NCBI GenBank assembly: GCA_964503685.1
Contig: CAZDAW010000057.1
Coordinates: 1-20,167, forward strand
From: CAZDAW01 sp964503685
GTDB lineage: Bacteria; Chloroflexota; Anaerolineae; Anaerolineales; Anaerolineaceae
DNA: 20,167 nucleotides
Reading direction: 5' to 3'
Positions 1-6,608 of the stretch are shown piece by piece (the first letter of the stretch is position 1; every line of letters begins with the position of its first letter). Below the pieces are notes generated by a model. The model did no database searches, was not told where the DNA came from, and was given only the letters and a program-made list of their open reading frames with translations. A program made the position numbers and the translations under genes.

Positions 1-23
1 TATAATCAACGTGGTTGGGGAGT
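1..23 (+). repeat. Upstream copy of a 23-bp promoter/leader direct repeat
   Basis: The first 23 bases are identical to 140-162, which hold the -10 box and the first bases of the manganese riboswitch. This copy also starts with TATAAT, but any -35 box would lie outside the window. After base 23 the two copies diverge. Here the RNA could instead fold a stem with GGTTG (13-17) against CAACC (68-72), GGGAG (18-22) against CTCTC (57-61) and GTAG (27-30) against CTAC (52-55). It looks like the remains of a duplicated promoter-leader unit. Confidence 0.7.
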
Positions 24-116
24 TTTGTAGACGCGTTGGCAATGCACCCTGCTACTCTCTCTTTTTGCAACCCTTTCTATGGATTTTTGTGACTGTAACG
101 CGTACTCGCGATTCAA

Positions 117-145
117 TTGACACAATTCTCCCTCGCGACTATAAT
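117..145 (+). promoter_or_regulatory. Consensus sigma-70 type promoter for the mntP leader
   Basis: TTGACA at 117-122 and TATAAT at 140-145 are separated by exactly 17 bp, a full consensus match. Transcription would start near 152, at the first bases of the riboswitch P1 helix, which agrees with the promoter's placement. Confidence 0.85.
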
Positions 146-151
146 CAACGT

Positions 152-241
152 GGTTGGGGAGTAGCTGACTACCCAGTGGGCAGGATGGACTGTCGACATA
201 CCGGAAAACATTCCCGGCAGCCCAGCAATCTTTTGACCGGC
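152..241 (+). ncRNA. yybP-ykoY manganese riboswitch aptamer
   Basis: The leader has the conserved loop-1 element GGGGAGTAGC (156-165) and the matching second loop region, GTCGACATACC (192-202) with CCCAGCAATC (221-230). These are hallmarks of the yybP-ykoY family, which senses Mn(II). GGTT (152-155) can pair with GACC (235-238) to close P1. The element is followed by an intrinsic terminator and then by mntP, a typical target. In this family Mn(II) binding favours readthrough, so exporter expression should rise with manganese. The direction of control is inferred from the family. Confidence 0.9.
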
Positions 242-244
242 GAG

Positions 245-274
245 ACCACCATGATTGGAATCATGGTGGTTTTT
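245..274 (+). terminator. Intrinsic terminator of the manganese riboswitch (expression platform)
   Basis: ACCACCATGAT (245-255) and ATCATGGTGGT (260-270) form a perfect 11-bp stem with a TGGA loop, followed directly by a T-run to 274. The 5' arm starts a few bases after the aptamer, so aptamer folding and terminator folding can compete. This is the expected on/off element before mntP. Confidence 0.9.
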
Positions 275-312
275 ATATGCAAGCGCTAAGAACTATATAA
301 GGAGATCGATTA

Positions 313-882
313 ATGGAACTTGTTACTTCACTACTAATTGCCATCGGGCTGGCGATGGATGCGTTTGCTGTATCACTGGGGGTCGGTACTGCCGGAAGAG
401 CAAATGATTTTAGAGCTAAATTCAGATTAGCCTTCCACTTCGGCTTTTTCCAGGCCGGGATGACTGTTGTCGGTTGGTTAGCTGGCAATACAATCGCTAA
501 TTTTATCAACAACTATGACCACTGGATCGCTTTGGGGCTGCTTGGCTATGTAGGAGTCAATATGATCCGCTCTGGGCTCAATAAAGATGGAGAAAGTTAT
601 GTAGAAAATCCTTCCAAAGGAAAAACTCTCATGATTCTTTGTGTGGCAACAAGCATCGACGCCATGGCCGTCGGCCTCAGTATGGCAATGATCCATACAC
701 CTGTCCTGATACCCTCTATTATCATAGGGGTTGTAACCCTGGCGCTGTCTGCCTTTGGTTTATCTGCCGGAACAAAATTGGGTGAAAAATTTGGAAAACG
801 TATGGAAATTTTAGGGGGGATAATATTACTCTTCATCGGTTTGCGGATCGTTTATACGCATCTCTTTCCGGCTATCCTGTAA
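313..882 (+). CDS. mntP: Manganese efflux pump MntP
   Basis: A 189-residue, very hydrophobic protein of the usual MntP length, predicted to export Mn(II) across the cytoplasmic membrane. It is built as two related halves of three helices, each with an acidic membrane motif: MDAFAVSLG near residues 15-23 (Asp16) and SIDAMAVGLS near 114-123 (Asp116). These intramembrane aspartates are the family hallmark. The start is set by AAGGAG (299-304), 8 bases before the ATG. The gene lies directly behind a yybP-ykoY riboswitch and its terminator, which independently supports the assignment. It appears to be monocistronic: about 160 bp without a gene follow. Confidence 0.96.
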   Translation: MELVTSLLIAIGLAMDAFAVSLGVGTAGRANDFRAKFRLAFHFGFFQAGMTVVGWLAGNTIANFINNYDHWIALGLLGYVGVNMIRSGLNKDGESYVENPSKGKTLMILCVATSIDAMAVGLSMAMIHTPVLIPSIIIGVVTLALSAFGLSAGTKLGEKFGKRMEILGGIILLFIGLRIVYTHLFPAIL

Positions 883-1045
883 ACGATATATACGCCACAA
901 AATAATATTAATGCCTGTATCATCCCTGATAAAGCCGCTCAAAATTTTTTGAGGGATAACCATGGGTATAATTCTTACTATAAGGGATCACAGAATCCGC
1001 GATAAAGTATAATAAGATTCCACATCATTGAATTCAAGAGGTTAT
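883..1045. other. Intergenic region between mntP and the cysteine hydrolase
   Basis: AT-rich and without a convincing ORF. CTCAAAA and TTTTGAG near 938-953 form an inverted repeat with a 2-base gap and no useful T-run, so it is not a clear terminator. A TATAAT at 1008-1013 could be the -10 box of the next gene, but the hexamer 17 bp upstream matches the -35 consensus poorly. Confidence 0.5.
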
Positions 1046-1597
1046 ATGAAAACCGCTTTGATACTGATCGATATTCAGAATGACTACTTTCCGGGGGGTA
1101 AGAATGAGTTGGTTAACCAGGTACAGGCTGGATTACGCGCCGGTGAAGTGCTATCCGTTTTTCGCGCAAAAAAGCTACCCGTCGTCCACATCCAACACAT
1201 AGCTAACCGACCAGGGGCAACCAGCTTCATTGCCGGCACGCCTGGAGCAGAAATTCACGCCAGCGTAGCGCCTTTGCCCGGTGAAATAGTCTTCCAGAAG
1301 CACTACCCAAGCGCCTTCCGCGAAACGCCGCTGTTGGAATACTTACGTAAGGAACAAGTCACCCATCTGGTCATCGTTGGCAGCCAGACGCAAATGTGTA
1401 TCGATACCAGCATACGCGCTGCCTTCGACCTGGGATTCGAATGCACGTTAATCCATGATGCCTGCGCCACCAAATCGCTCAAATTCGGCGAGCGCGTTGT
1501 TGCTGCTGAAGATGTGCAGGCAGCTTTTCTGGCCGCCATCAGCGCCCGTTTTGCCAAAGTTATCAGCGCAGCAGAATGGATTTCCTCTTTCAACTAA
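1046..1597 (+). CDS. Isochorismatase-like cysteine hydrolase
   Basis: A 183-residue cytoplasmic enzyme of the isochorismatase-like cysteine hydrolase family (nicotinamidase, isochorismatase, YcaC and related amidases). The presumed triad is visible: Asp9 in LILIDIQNDYF, Lys85 in FQKHYPSAF, and Cys118 in VGSQTQMCIDTSIRAAFDLG. The usual cis-peptide stretch just before the Cys helix is present (VIVGSQT). The ATG at 1046 is preferred because AAGAGG (1036-1041) precedes it. The in-frame TTG at 1028 has no ribosome site and would add six unconserved residues. The substrate cannot be read from the sequence; nicotinamidase is less likely because its metal-binding DxHxxxxH motif is absent. It stands alone, with no operon partner. 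Confidence 0.9.
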   Translation: MKTALILIDIQNDYFPGGKNELVNQVQAGLRAGEVLSVFRAKKLPVVHIQHIANRPGATSFIAGTPGAEIHASVAPLPGEIVFQKHYPSAFRETPLLEYLRKEQVTHLVIVGSQTQMCIDTSIRAAFDLGFECTLIHDACATKSLKFGERVVAAEDVQAAFLAAISARFAKVISAAEWISSFN

Positions 1598-1726
1598 TCT
1601 TCAGCAATATGTCAGAAGGAGAAGAATTTCTTAATAAATTAATTTTTTAACTCGGTGTTGTTAACCATGAGTTTCCAGAACATCTTGCTTCCTGGAAACT
1701 CTGGGGACTTTGGAAATTGCTGAAGA
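1598..1726. repeat. 129-bp segment bounded by 11-bp inverted repeats, with an internal stem-loop
   Basis: TCTTCAGCAAT (1598-1608) and ATTGCTGAAGA (1716-1726) are perfect inverted repeats. Inside, GAGTTTCCAG (1669-1678) and CTGGAAACTC (1692-1701) form a perfect 10-bp stem with a 13-base loop. The segment starts directly after the stop codon of the hydrolase and fills most of the gap to the convergent gene. It could be a two-way transcription end or a small MITE-like remnant. No target-site duplication is clear and no T-run follows the inner stem. Confidence 0.5.
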
Positions 1727-1767
1727 AATGGTTAGAGATTATTCACACTGGTGGACGGTGTAGAAGA

Positions 1768-2532
1768 TTAATCCGATGGGGCGCCATTGTTTTTTGGCCC
1801 GGGGCCGCCAAGCCTTGGCATACCAACGTCAAACCCTGGAAATCCGTCAAAACCGCGCACGCTCTTACTACCCTGAGCACTCTCGTTAGCTTTCAAAATC
1901 AACTCAGCCTGTTCTTGGGTAATCACACCATCGGTCACTGCCTGATTGACCGCCGACTTATAAGCTGTCTGAAGCGACTCCTGGAACGTCGCATTGTTTG
2001 CCAATGCCTGGTAAGCTTTCATTAAATCTGCCTGTTCCTGAGTCATCTTGCCTTCTGTTACCGCTCGATCGATCCCAATTAGCCTGGCTTTTTGATAAGC
2101 CTCCTTGAGTTCATCCGTGCTGATTCCCAACGCTTTGGCCAGTAGAGCCTCATAATCGATGCCATTGGATTCCAGCCAACCCATATTACCCAATTTACCA
2201 TTACCGCGAGACTTATACGCGTCGGCCTGCTTTTGCGTAATCAACTCATCAGCAACAGCCTGAGAAAGAGCCTCATCAGTCGCTGTCTGATAGGCGGCTG
2301 TTAGATCATCCACACTGATACCCAAGGCAGTCGCCATATCTTCATCACTGTAGCCGCCGCCTCGACCACCACCTTTTCCGGGTTCGGTCTGCGGATTAGT
2401 TACAAAATTCACAACACCTGCGCCGACGTTATGTGATGCAGCGCTGACGGTCTTAAAAGCTGTCACACCGACTAGGGCTACCAATGCCAATGCACTCAGC
2501 AAAATAATCAGTCGATAATCTTTTATCCTCAT
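1768..2532 (-). CDS. Exported protein with LGIS / ITQEQAD helical repeats
   Basis: A 254-residue protein with a signal peptide: positive N-terminus, hydrophobic stretch about 8-26, and a likely signal peptidase site after TVSA near residue 31. A Gly/Arg-rich linker (about 52-60) follows, then three related helical repeats at about 66-107, 130-173 and 183-215. Each has the pattern LGIS..DL..AY..A....AV..G.ITQEQAD, although the third lacks the LGIS part. The tail is rich in Gly, Pro and Asn. I know similar repeats from exported proteins of unknown function in Gram-positive bacteria and Chloroflexota; no enzyme motif is visible. The second ATG (2532) is chosen because AAAGGAG lies 7 bases before it, whereas the first ATG (2538) is only 1 base from that site. 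Function is unknown. Confidence 0.85.
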   Translation of the reverse strand: MRIKDYRLIILLSALALVALVGVTAFKTVSAASHNVGAGVVNFVTNPQTEPGKGGGRGGGYSDEDMATALGISVDDLTAAYQTATDEALSQAVADELITQKQADAYKSRGNGKLGNMGWLESNGIDYEALLAKALGISTDELKEAYQKARLIGIDRAVTEGKMTQEQADLMKAYQALANNATFQESLQTAYKSAVNQAVTDGVITQEQAELILKANESAQGSKSVRGFDGFPGFDVGMPRLGGPGPKNNGAPSD

Positions 2533-2539
2533 AAACATT

Positions 2540-2546
2540 CTCCTTT
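2540..2546 (-). promoter_or_regulatory. Ribosome binding site that decides the start of the repeat protein
   Basis: AAAGGAG on the minus strand lies 7 bases before the ATG at 2532 but only 1 base before the ATG at 2538, so the downstream ATG is the likely start. Confidence 0.8.
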
Positions 2547-2573
2547 CAATCTACTCATCTCTTACGCATTGAA

Positions 2574-2602
2574 TTAATACAAGAATAACAGTTGCCGGTT
2601 AA
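2574..2602 (-). promoter_or_regulatory. Possible promoter of the exported repeat protein
   Basis: On the minus strand TTAACC (2597-2602) and TATTAA (2574-2579) are 17 bp apart; each matches four of six consensus bases. Position and spacing fit, but the match is modest. Confidence 0.35.
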
Positions 2603-2720
2603 GAATTGGTTTAGATTAAATAAGAATCGAATAAAATTTCGCCCGATCTTGCCCAACCATATATTTTTCTGGATTTTTGAGCGCAGACAAATAACAAACA
2701 GAAATTAGACTGAATACCCC

Positions 2721-2749
2721 TTGACTATTAGTAGTTTAAATGCTATTAT
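2721..2749 (+). promoter_or_regulatory. Promoter of the MFS exporter / ArsR unit
   Basis: TTGACT (2721-2726) and TATTAT (2744-2749) are 17 bp apart, and the -10 is preceded by TGC, an extended -10. The promoter overlaps the left arm of a long inverted repeat, so it is well placed for repression. Confidence 0.75.
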
Positions 2750-2777
2750 TATAACGTAGTCATTAAACTACGAATAG
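2725..2777. promoter_or_regulatory. Inverted-repeat operator candidate, probably for the ArsR-type regulator
   Basis: CTATTAGTAGTTTAA (2725-2739) and TTAAACTACGAATAG (2763-2777) are inverted repeats matching at 14 of 15 positions, centred at about 2751. They span the end of the -35 box, the -10 box, the transcription start and the edge of the ribosome site. A smaller inner palindrome, CGTAG (2755-2759) with CTACG (2768-2772), shares the right arm. The downstream operon encodes an ArsR-type regulator, so autorepression is the simplest reading. Confidence 0.65.
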
Positions 2778-2787
2778 GAGTATACTC

Positions 2788-4053
2788 GTGTCCACGCTAA
2801 AAGTAATCCGAAATTCATCACTTCTCACCATCGGCATTGCCGAATCCATCAGTCAGATTGGCGACTGGATTTCAATGATGGCCGTTTTTGCCATGCTCGT
2901 TTTTAAAGGCGGAGGAGGCGTTATCCAAAGCAGCGGCGTTTTCCTTGCCGGCCTGTTGCCAACCCTTTTAACCAGCCCGTTCGCCGGCTGGTTATGCGAC
3001 CGCTTCGACCGGAAATACCTGATGATCGCCAGCCAAATCATATCTGGAATGATTATCAGCGGATTGATCTTTACCACGCGCATTGAAATAATCTACCTCT
3101 TGCTGGCTTTGGAAGCAGCGACTTTATCGATCATGGCGCCTGCCCGCCAAACTGTTTTGCCGGATCTGGTGGCGCGCGAAGAACTCACCCAGGCAAATGC
3201 TTTTCTACAACAATTAACCGGCATCATTAAAGTCAGCGCCCCGGCCCTGGCTGGTCTGATATTGAGCGCTGTAGATCCCCACCAGGCAATTATCCTGGAC
3301 GTCATATCTTTCGGGGTAGCCGCTTTGATCCTGTTTCGTCTGCCATCTTTACCGCCGCGTCCCCGGGTAGAAACAGTTTCAATTGCGCCATCACCTACCC
3401 CGGCTTTGCATGACAAACGCCAACTTCTGCCCACTGCCATTAGAGACGTACCTGAACTTGGCCAGTTATTTCTATCGATGTTTTTAGGCATTTTCGTTAT
3501 CGTTGGTTTCGACGTTTTATCATCAGTATACTTCCGTGATATCCTGCACGAAAACGAAGGTTTCTACGGGCTGGCAATCGGCCTGGTAGGCGTAGGCACT
3601 TTGATGGCTACCTTTCTTCTTATGCTTCGCAAAACAACGGTCAATCCCTGGCGCGATGTAGTTACCGGCATCATCCTACTATCAATGATCGCACTGACAA
3701 TGGCAATCGCGGCGGGATTAACAGATCTATTCCTTGCCCGATGGATTGTACTGGCAGGTTGTCTGATCGGCGGAATTGGCAACGGGTTAATCAATGTTCA
3801 GGTCACAACATTGCTGCAAACACTTACCCCAGCCTCAATATTGGGACAAATTAGCGGATTTTTTCAAAGCACAACAACTGCCGGACAACTCCTGGGTATC
3901 GTACTGACGCCGCTCCTCGTACCCGGTTTACTTTCGATGAGCAATTACTTTACTCTGTCTACCGTGGCGCTGCTTGTTCCTGCTGGTTATATCGCAGTAC
4001 AATTAATTATTCGAGAACGAAAACAACTGGCTGATTCAAGAATGGTTAAATAA
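2788..4053 (+). CDS. MFS exporter (EntS-like, 12 membrane helices)
   Basis: A 421-residue major facilitator superfamily transporter, probably a proton-coupled drug or metabolite exporter of the inner membrane, like EntS-type MFS proteins. The hydrophobic pattern fits 12 helices with a longer, Pro-rich cytoplasmic loop near 190-215. MFS motif A is clear between helices 2 and 3: GWLCDRFDRK at residues 67-76. The GTG start at 2788 has AGGAG (2776-2780) 7 bases before it. It is the first gene of a two-gene unit: the stop codon is 4 bases before the ATG of an ArsR-type regulator, so the pair probably forms a self-regulated efflux module. The substrate cannot be deduced. Confidence 0.92.
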   Translation: MSTLKVIRNSSLLTIGIAESISQIGDWISMMAVFAMLVFKGGGGVIQSSGVFLAGLLPTLLTSPFAGWLCDRFDRKYLMIASQIISGMIISGLIFTTRIEIIYLLLALEAATLSIMAPARQTVLPDLVAREELTQANAFLQQLTGIIKVSAPALAGLILSAVDPHQAIILDVISFGVAALILFRLPSLPPRPRVETVSIAPSPTPALHDKRQLLPTAIRDVPELGQLFLSMFLGIFVIVGFDVLSSVYFRDILHENEGFYGLAIGLVGVGTLMATFLLMLRKTTVNPWRDVVTGIILLSMIALTMAIAAGLTDLFLARWIVLAGCLIGGIGNGLINVQVTTLLQTLTPASILGQISGFFQSTTTAGQLLGIVLTPLLVPGLLSMSNYFTLSTVALLVPAGYIAVQLIIRERKQLADSRMVK

Positions 4054-4057
4054 TCTG

Positions 4058-5230
4058 ATGACGAACAAAACAGGCGAGGTAAATATTCATGTAACAGGCC
4101 TCCGCAGTGTAACCGATCAGGCAGGCTGGGTAATCGGGCGTTCCATTGCCCTGGAGTTGGATACTGCAATCGGTTTTGCGTGCGGGAAAATGACATTAGG
4201 CGAGTTGCCCGAAGAATTCACTCCATTAGTCCGGGCGTTACCTGCGGAATGGCGTGAGGAATATATCGACCTCCTGGGCGAACCGAAACCTTTTGGCATC
4301 ATTCTGGAACCGACGGCTATTCTGGCAGACGTGCTCCACGAAGAAGATTACAGCCAGGCGACCCTGGCAATGCGTGAAATGAGCTTTGAAAAGGCTCTGG
4401 AGCGCCTGACGGATCAATCAGCGGCATATGGTTTGCAGCCCGATTCAAACCTGTCTCTTCCTGAACGCCTTGTCGATCTGATGATGCGCTTTCGATTGGC
4501 GCTCTATTCACAACTGGGCTTTCATTTTGACGCCCAGACGCCTCACATATCTCAGGAATGGCGGCAGATGGAACGTGTCATTCATATCCTGCAAGGGGGC
4601 AACCTTCATGATCGCTTCTGGCACTGGCTGGACCGATTTTATTACAACGTTTATCAGCCCTGGGTCGCCCAACGCCAGAATATCATCGATGAGCAAAAAA
4701 AACGAGCCATCACTGTCCTGGGCGCCGCCCAAAAGAAAGGCGTCATCCCTGACCTAGCCTGGCTGCCGGAAAAAAATCCTTTGCAGCGCACCCCGGAATT
4801 AAGAGAAGCTGTAGAAAATGGGAAAACAGGCGTCTTCTATTGGGTTGAACCCTTTGGGCTTGTTGATAGCTGGATCTTACACCCGAGTTACATCGGGGTT
4901 TCATTTTCAGAAACCGATAAAATCTACAGAAATTTCTATGCCCACACCGAAGATGTCGCCAGACGCGCCCAGGCGCTGGCCGATCCGACCCGCCTGGTGA
5001 TTTTACGTTTGATCCGAAACATCGGCATGACTAACACCGACATGGCCGCCTATTTAGGGTTAGCGCGGCCAACCGTCAGCATTCACGCCCGCATCCTGCG
5101 CGAAGCGGGGCTAATCCGCTCACGACAGGAAGGCCGCCTGGTTAAACACGAAATCGTCCCCGAAGAACTTCATCGTTTATTTACCGACCTGGAGCGCTTT
5201 CTGGATTTACCGGATGAAGATACTCAATAA
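4058..5230 (+). CDS. ArsR-type transcriptional regulator with a large N-terminal domain
   Basis: A 390-residue protein. The C-terminal part (about 303-375) is a winged HTH of ArsR type: ALADPTRLVILRLI, then MTNTDMAAYLGLARPTVSIH as the HTH and recognition helix, then LREAGLIRSRQEGRLVKHEI as the wing. Typical ArsR repressors have about 100 residues; here about 300 residues of mostly helical, Trp- and Tyr-containing sequence precede the HTH. I do not recognise that domain; it is probably the ligand sensor. No ArsR-like metal Cys motif is visible. The gene is 4 bases after the MFS exporter stop with a weak ribosome site, so translation is probably coupled. It likely controls its own operon through the inverted repeat at 2725-2777. 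Its stop is 1 base from the stop of the convergent kinase gene. Confidence 0.88.
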   Translation: MTNKTGEVNIHVTGLRSVTDQAGWVIGRSIALELDTAIGFACGKMTLGELPEEFTPLVRALPAEWREEYIDLLGEPKPFGIILEPTAILADVLHEEDYSQATLAMREMSFEKALERLTDQSAAYGLQPDSNLSLPERLVDLMMRFRLALYSQLGFHFDAQTPHISQEWRQMERVIHILQGGNLHDRFWHWLDRFYYNVYQPWVAQRQNIIDEQKKRAITVLGAAQKKGVIPDLAWLPEKNPLQRTPELREAVENGKTGVFYWVEPFGLVDSWILHPSYIGVSFSETDKIYRNFYAHTEDVARRAQALADPTRLVILRLIRNIGMTNTDMAAYLGLARPTVSIHARILREAGLIRSRQEGRLVKHEIVPEELHRLFTDLERFLDLPDEDTQ

Positions 5231-5231
5231 A

Positions 5232-5750
5232 TTACTGGTTGAGATAATCTAAAACGCGATCGATGATCGTTGGGAGCGGTTGAGAGGTATCCACATCCAG
5301 GTGATCAATCGTCAATGGTTCGAATTCGCGTTTGATACGCTCATATTTTGCTTTATTTCTCCCTGCAGCTACGTTATGTGTAGCAGCAAAGTCTTCCGCC
5401 AACCGTTGCAACACAACCTCGTCCGGCGCCCAGCAATAAATCACTTTCAACGGTTGCCCAAGGCGTTCTGCAAGTTTCTTAACCACCTCAATTTGCTTCC
5501 GCTTAGAAAACGGCCTGCCATCTAAAAGAATGACCCGTTCTGGGTGGCGAGCAAGAATATATTCAGCCACCTGATAAGAGACCCGGCTGGCCAGTTCATT
5601 CTGCGCCGCAGAATAATCCAGCAAAGCCTGTGGAAAAATTCGATCACGGATGACGTCCCGGTCTAAAATATCTGCATCGATCACTTTCACCAATTCGCGA
5701 GCCAGCCAGCTCTTTCCAGCCCCAGGTAAGCCGCACAGCAAAACCAACAT
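5232..5750 (-). CDS. Small P-loop kinase (AAA/zeta-like NTP-binding fold)
   Basis: A 172-residue soluble P-loop protein. Walker A GLPGAGKS is at residues 7-14; an acidic segment LDRDVIRD (about 29-36) follows, then a strand ending in LLDGRPFSKRKQ (about 75-86) and an Arg/Lys-rich lid at about 131-141. This layout is that of small-molecule or nucleoside kinases with an AAA/zeta-toxin-like fold. It is the last gene of the sugar operon, 8 bp after the aldolase, with AGGTGA as ribosome site. That context suggests it phosphorylates a pathway intermediate; a toxin role is unlikely because no antitoxin gene adjoins. The substrate is not readable from the sequence. Confidence 0.85.
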   Translation of the reverse strand: MLVLLCGLPGAGKSWLARELVKVIDADILDRDVIRDRIFPQALLDYSAAQNELASRVSYQVAEYILARHPERVILLDGRPFSKRKQIEVVKKLAERLGQPLKVIYCWAPDEVVLQRLAEDFAATHNVAAGRNKAKYERIKREFEPLTIDHLDVDTSQPLPTIIDRVLDYLNQ

Positions 5751-5758
5751 AGATTCAC

Positions 5759-6607
5759 CTACCGTGCTTTATTGACAGAGCCAAAAAGCTGCATCTTAGC
5801 GATAACCGCATTTTTTGATGCATCACGCACCTGTTTGAAGACCTTCCGGGGGTCGCCGGGAACGTTTTTCGCCGAATAATTTTCTAACAGTATTTGTGTA
5901 ACGGCTTTTCGAATAGCTGTATCAATATTCACTTTTGCGGCGCCGTTTTGAATCGCCTCTTTCATTTTATCATCCGGAATGCTCGAACCGCCATGCAAAA
6001 CAATCGGAACTGGCGTTACGGAAACAATATCTTTAAGAAGCTGAATATCTACTTCCGCCTGCCCCTCTAATCGTCCGGGAGTATTTCCCCAGGAAATCGC
6101 CAGGTAGTCAATGCCAGTAGCAATAGCGAACTCTCTGGCTTCATCTGGCTCGGTGCGTTTTTGAATTTCCTCGCCGGTTTCTTCATCCCAAGTTTCACCG
6201 ATTTGCGCCTCAACACAGACACCCCGATCATGTGCATATTTCACGACCTTCCGAACTGTCGCGGCATTTTCCTCCAGAGGCAAACGGGAAGTATCGATCA
6301 TCACCGAATTGAAACCCATATCAATCACGGTTTCGATGATAGTCATATCCGGCCCATGATCCAGGTGAAAATAAAGGGGAACCTGCGCTTCCGCTTTAAC
6401 AGCCTGAACAAAACAGCGCAGATAATTCAATCCCACATGCCGGACCGTCCCCATTGATACGCCGATAATGGCTGGTGATTTCACCTGATGAGCAGCCTCC
6501 ACAATTGCTTGCAGTGTTTCCATGTTGCTCATATTGAACTCACCCAAACCCCAGTGATTCTGGTAAGCATCGCGAATCATGTCATGGATTGTGACATTAT
6601 TGTCCAT
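5759..6607 (-). CDS. Class II aldolase family protein (fructose/tagatose-bisphosphate aldolase-like)
   Basis: A 282-residue TIM-barrel enzyme of the class II ketose-bisphosphate aldolase family (Fba, GatY/KbaY, IolJ), expected to split a phosphorylated ketose into two three-carbon units. Seen: FHLDHG (80-85) with presumed catalytic Asp83 and zinc ligand His84; VCVEAQIGE (130-138); VLHGGSS (203-209) with zinc ligand His205; phosphate-binding KVNIDTAIR (225-233). The middle zinc ligand, normally His in a GTxHG or GNxHG motif, appears as Pro177 in WGNTPG, so metal binding may differ. The ATG at 6607 is chosen because GGAAGGG lies 6 bases upstream; the ATG at 6622 lies inside the kinase gene and lacks such a site. 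The start is 1 base after the ROK kinase stop. Confidence 0.88.
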   Translation of the reverse strand: MDNNVTIHDMIRDAYQNHWGLGEFNMSNMETLQAIVEAAHQVKSPAIIGVSMGTVRHVGLNYLRCFVQAVKAEAQVPLYFHLDHGPDMTIIETVIDMGFNSVMIDTSRLPLEENAATVRKVVKYAHDRGVCVEAQIGETWDEETGEEIQKRTEPDEAREFAIATGIDYLAISWGNTPGRLEGQAEVDIQLLKDIVSVTPVPIVLHGGSSIPDDKMKEAIQNGAAKVNIDTAIRKAVTQILLENYSAKNVPGDPRKVFKQVRDASKNAVIAKMQLFGSVNKAR

Positions 6608-6608
6608 A

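Noticed and set aside
938..953. Inverted repeat CTCAAAA/TTTTGAG after mntP as terminator
   Set aside because: The gap between the arms is only 2 bases, the stem is mostly A-T, and no T-run follows a stable stem.
1717..2025. 102-codon plus-strand frame starting in the inverted-repeat segment
   Set aside because: It runs antisense through the exported repeat protein, starts at a weak codon without a ribosome site and shows no conserved motif.
5232..5750. Zeta-type toxin
   Set aside because: The P-loop kinase fold is similar, but no antitoxin gene adjoins, and the gene is the tightly linked last gene of a sugar operon.
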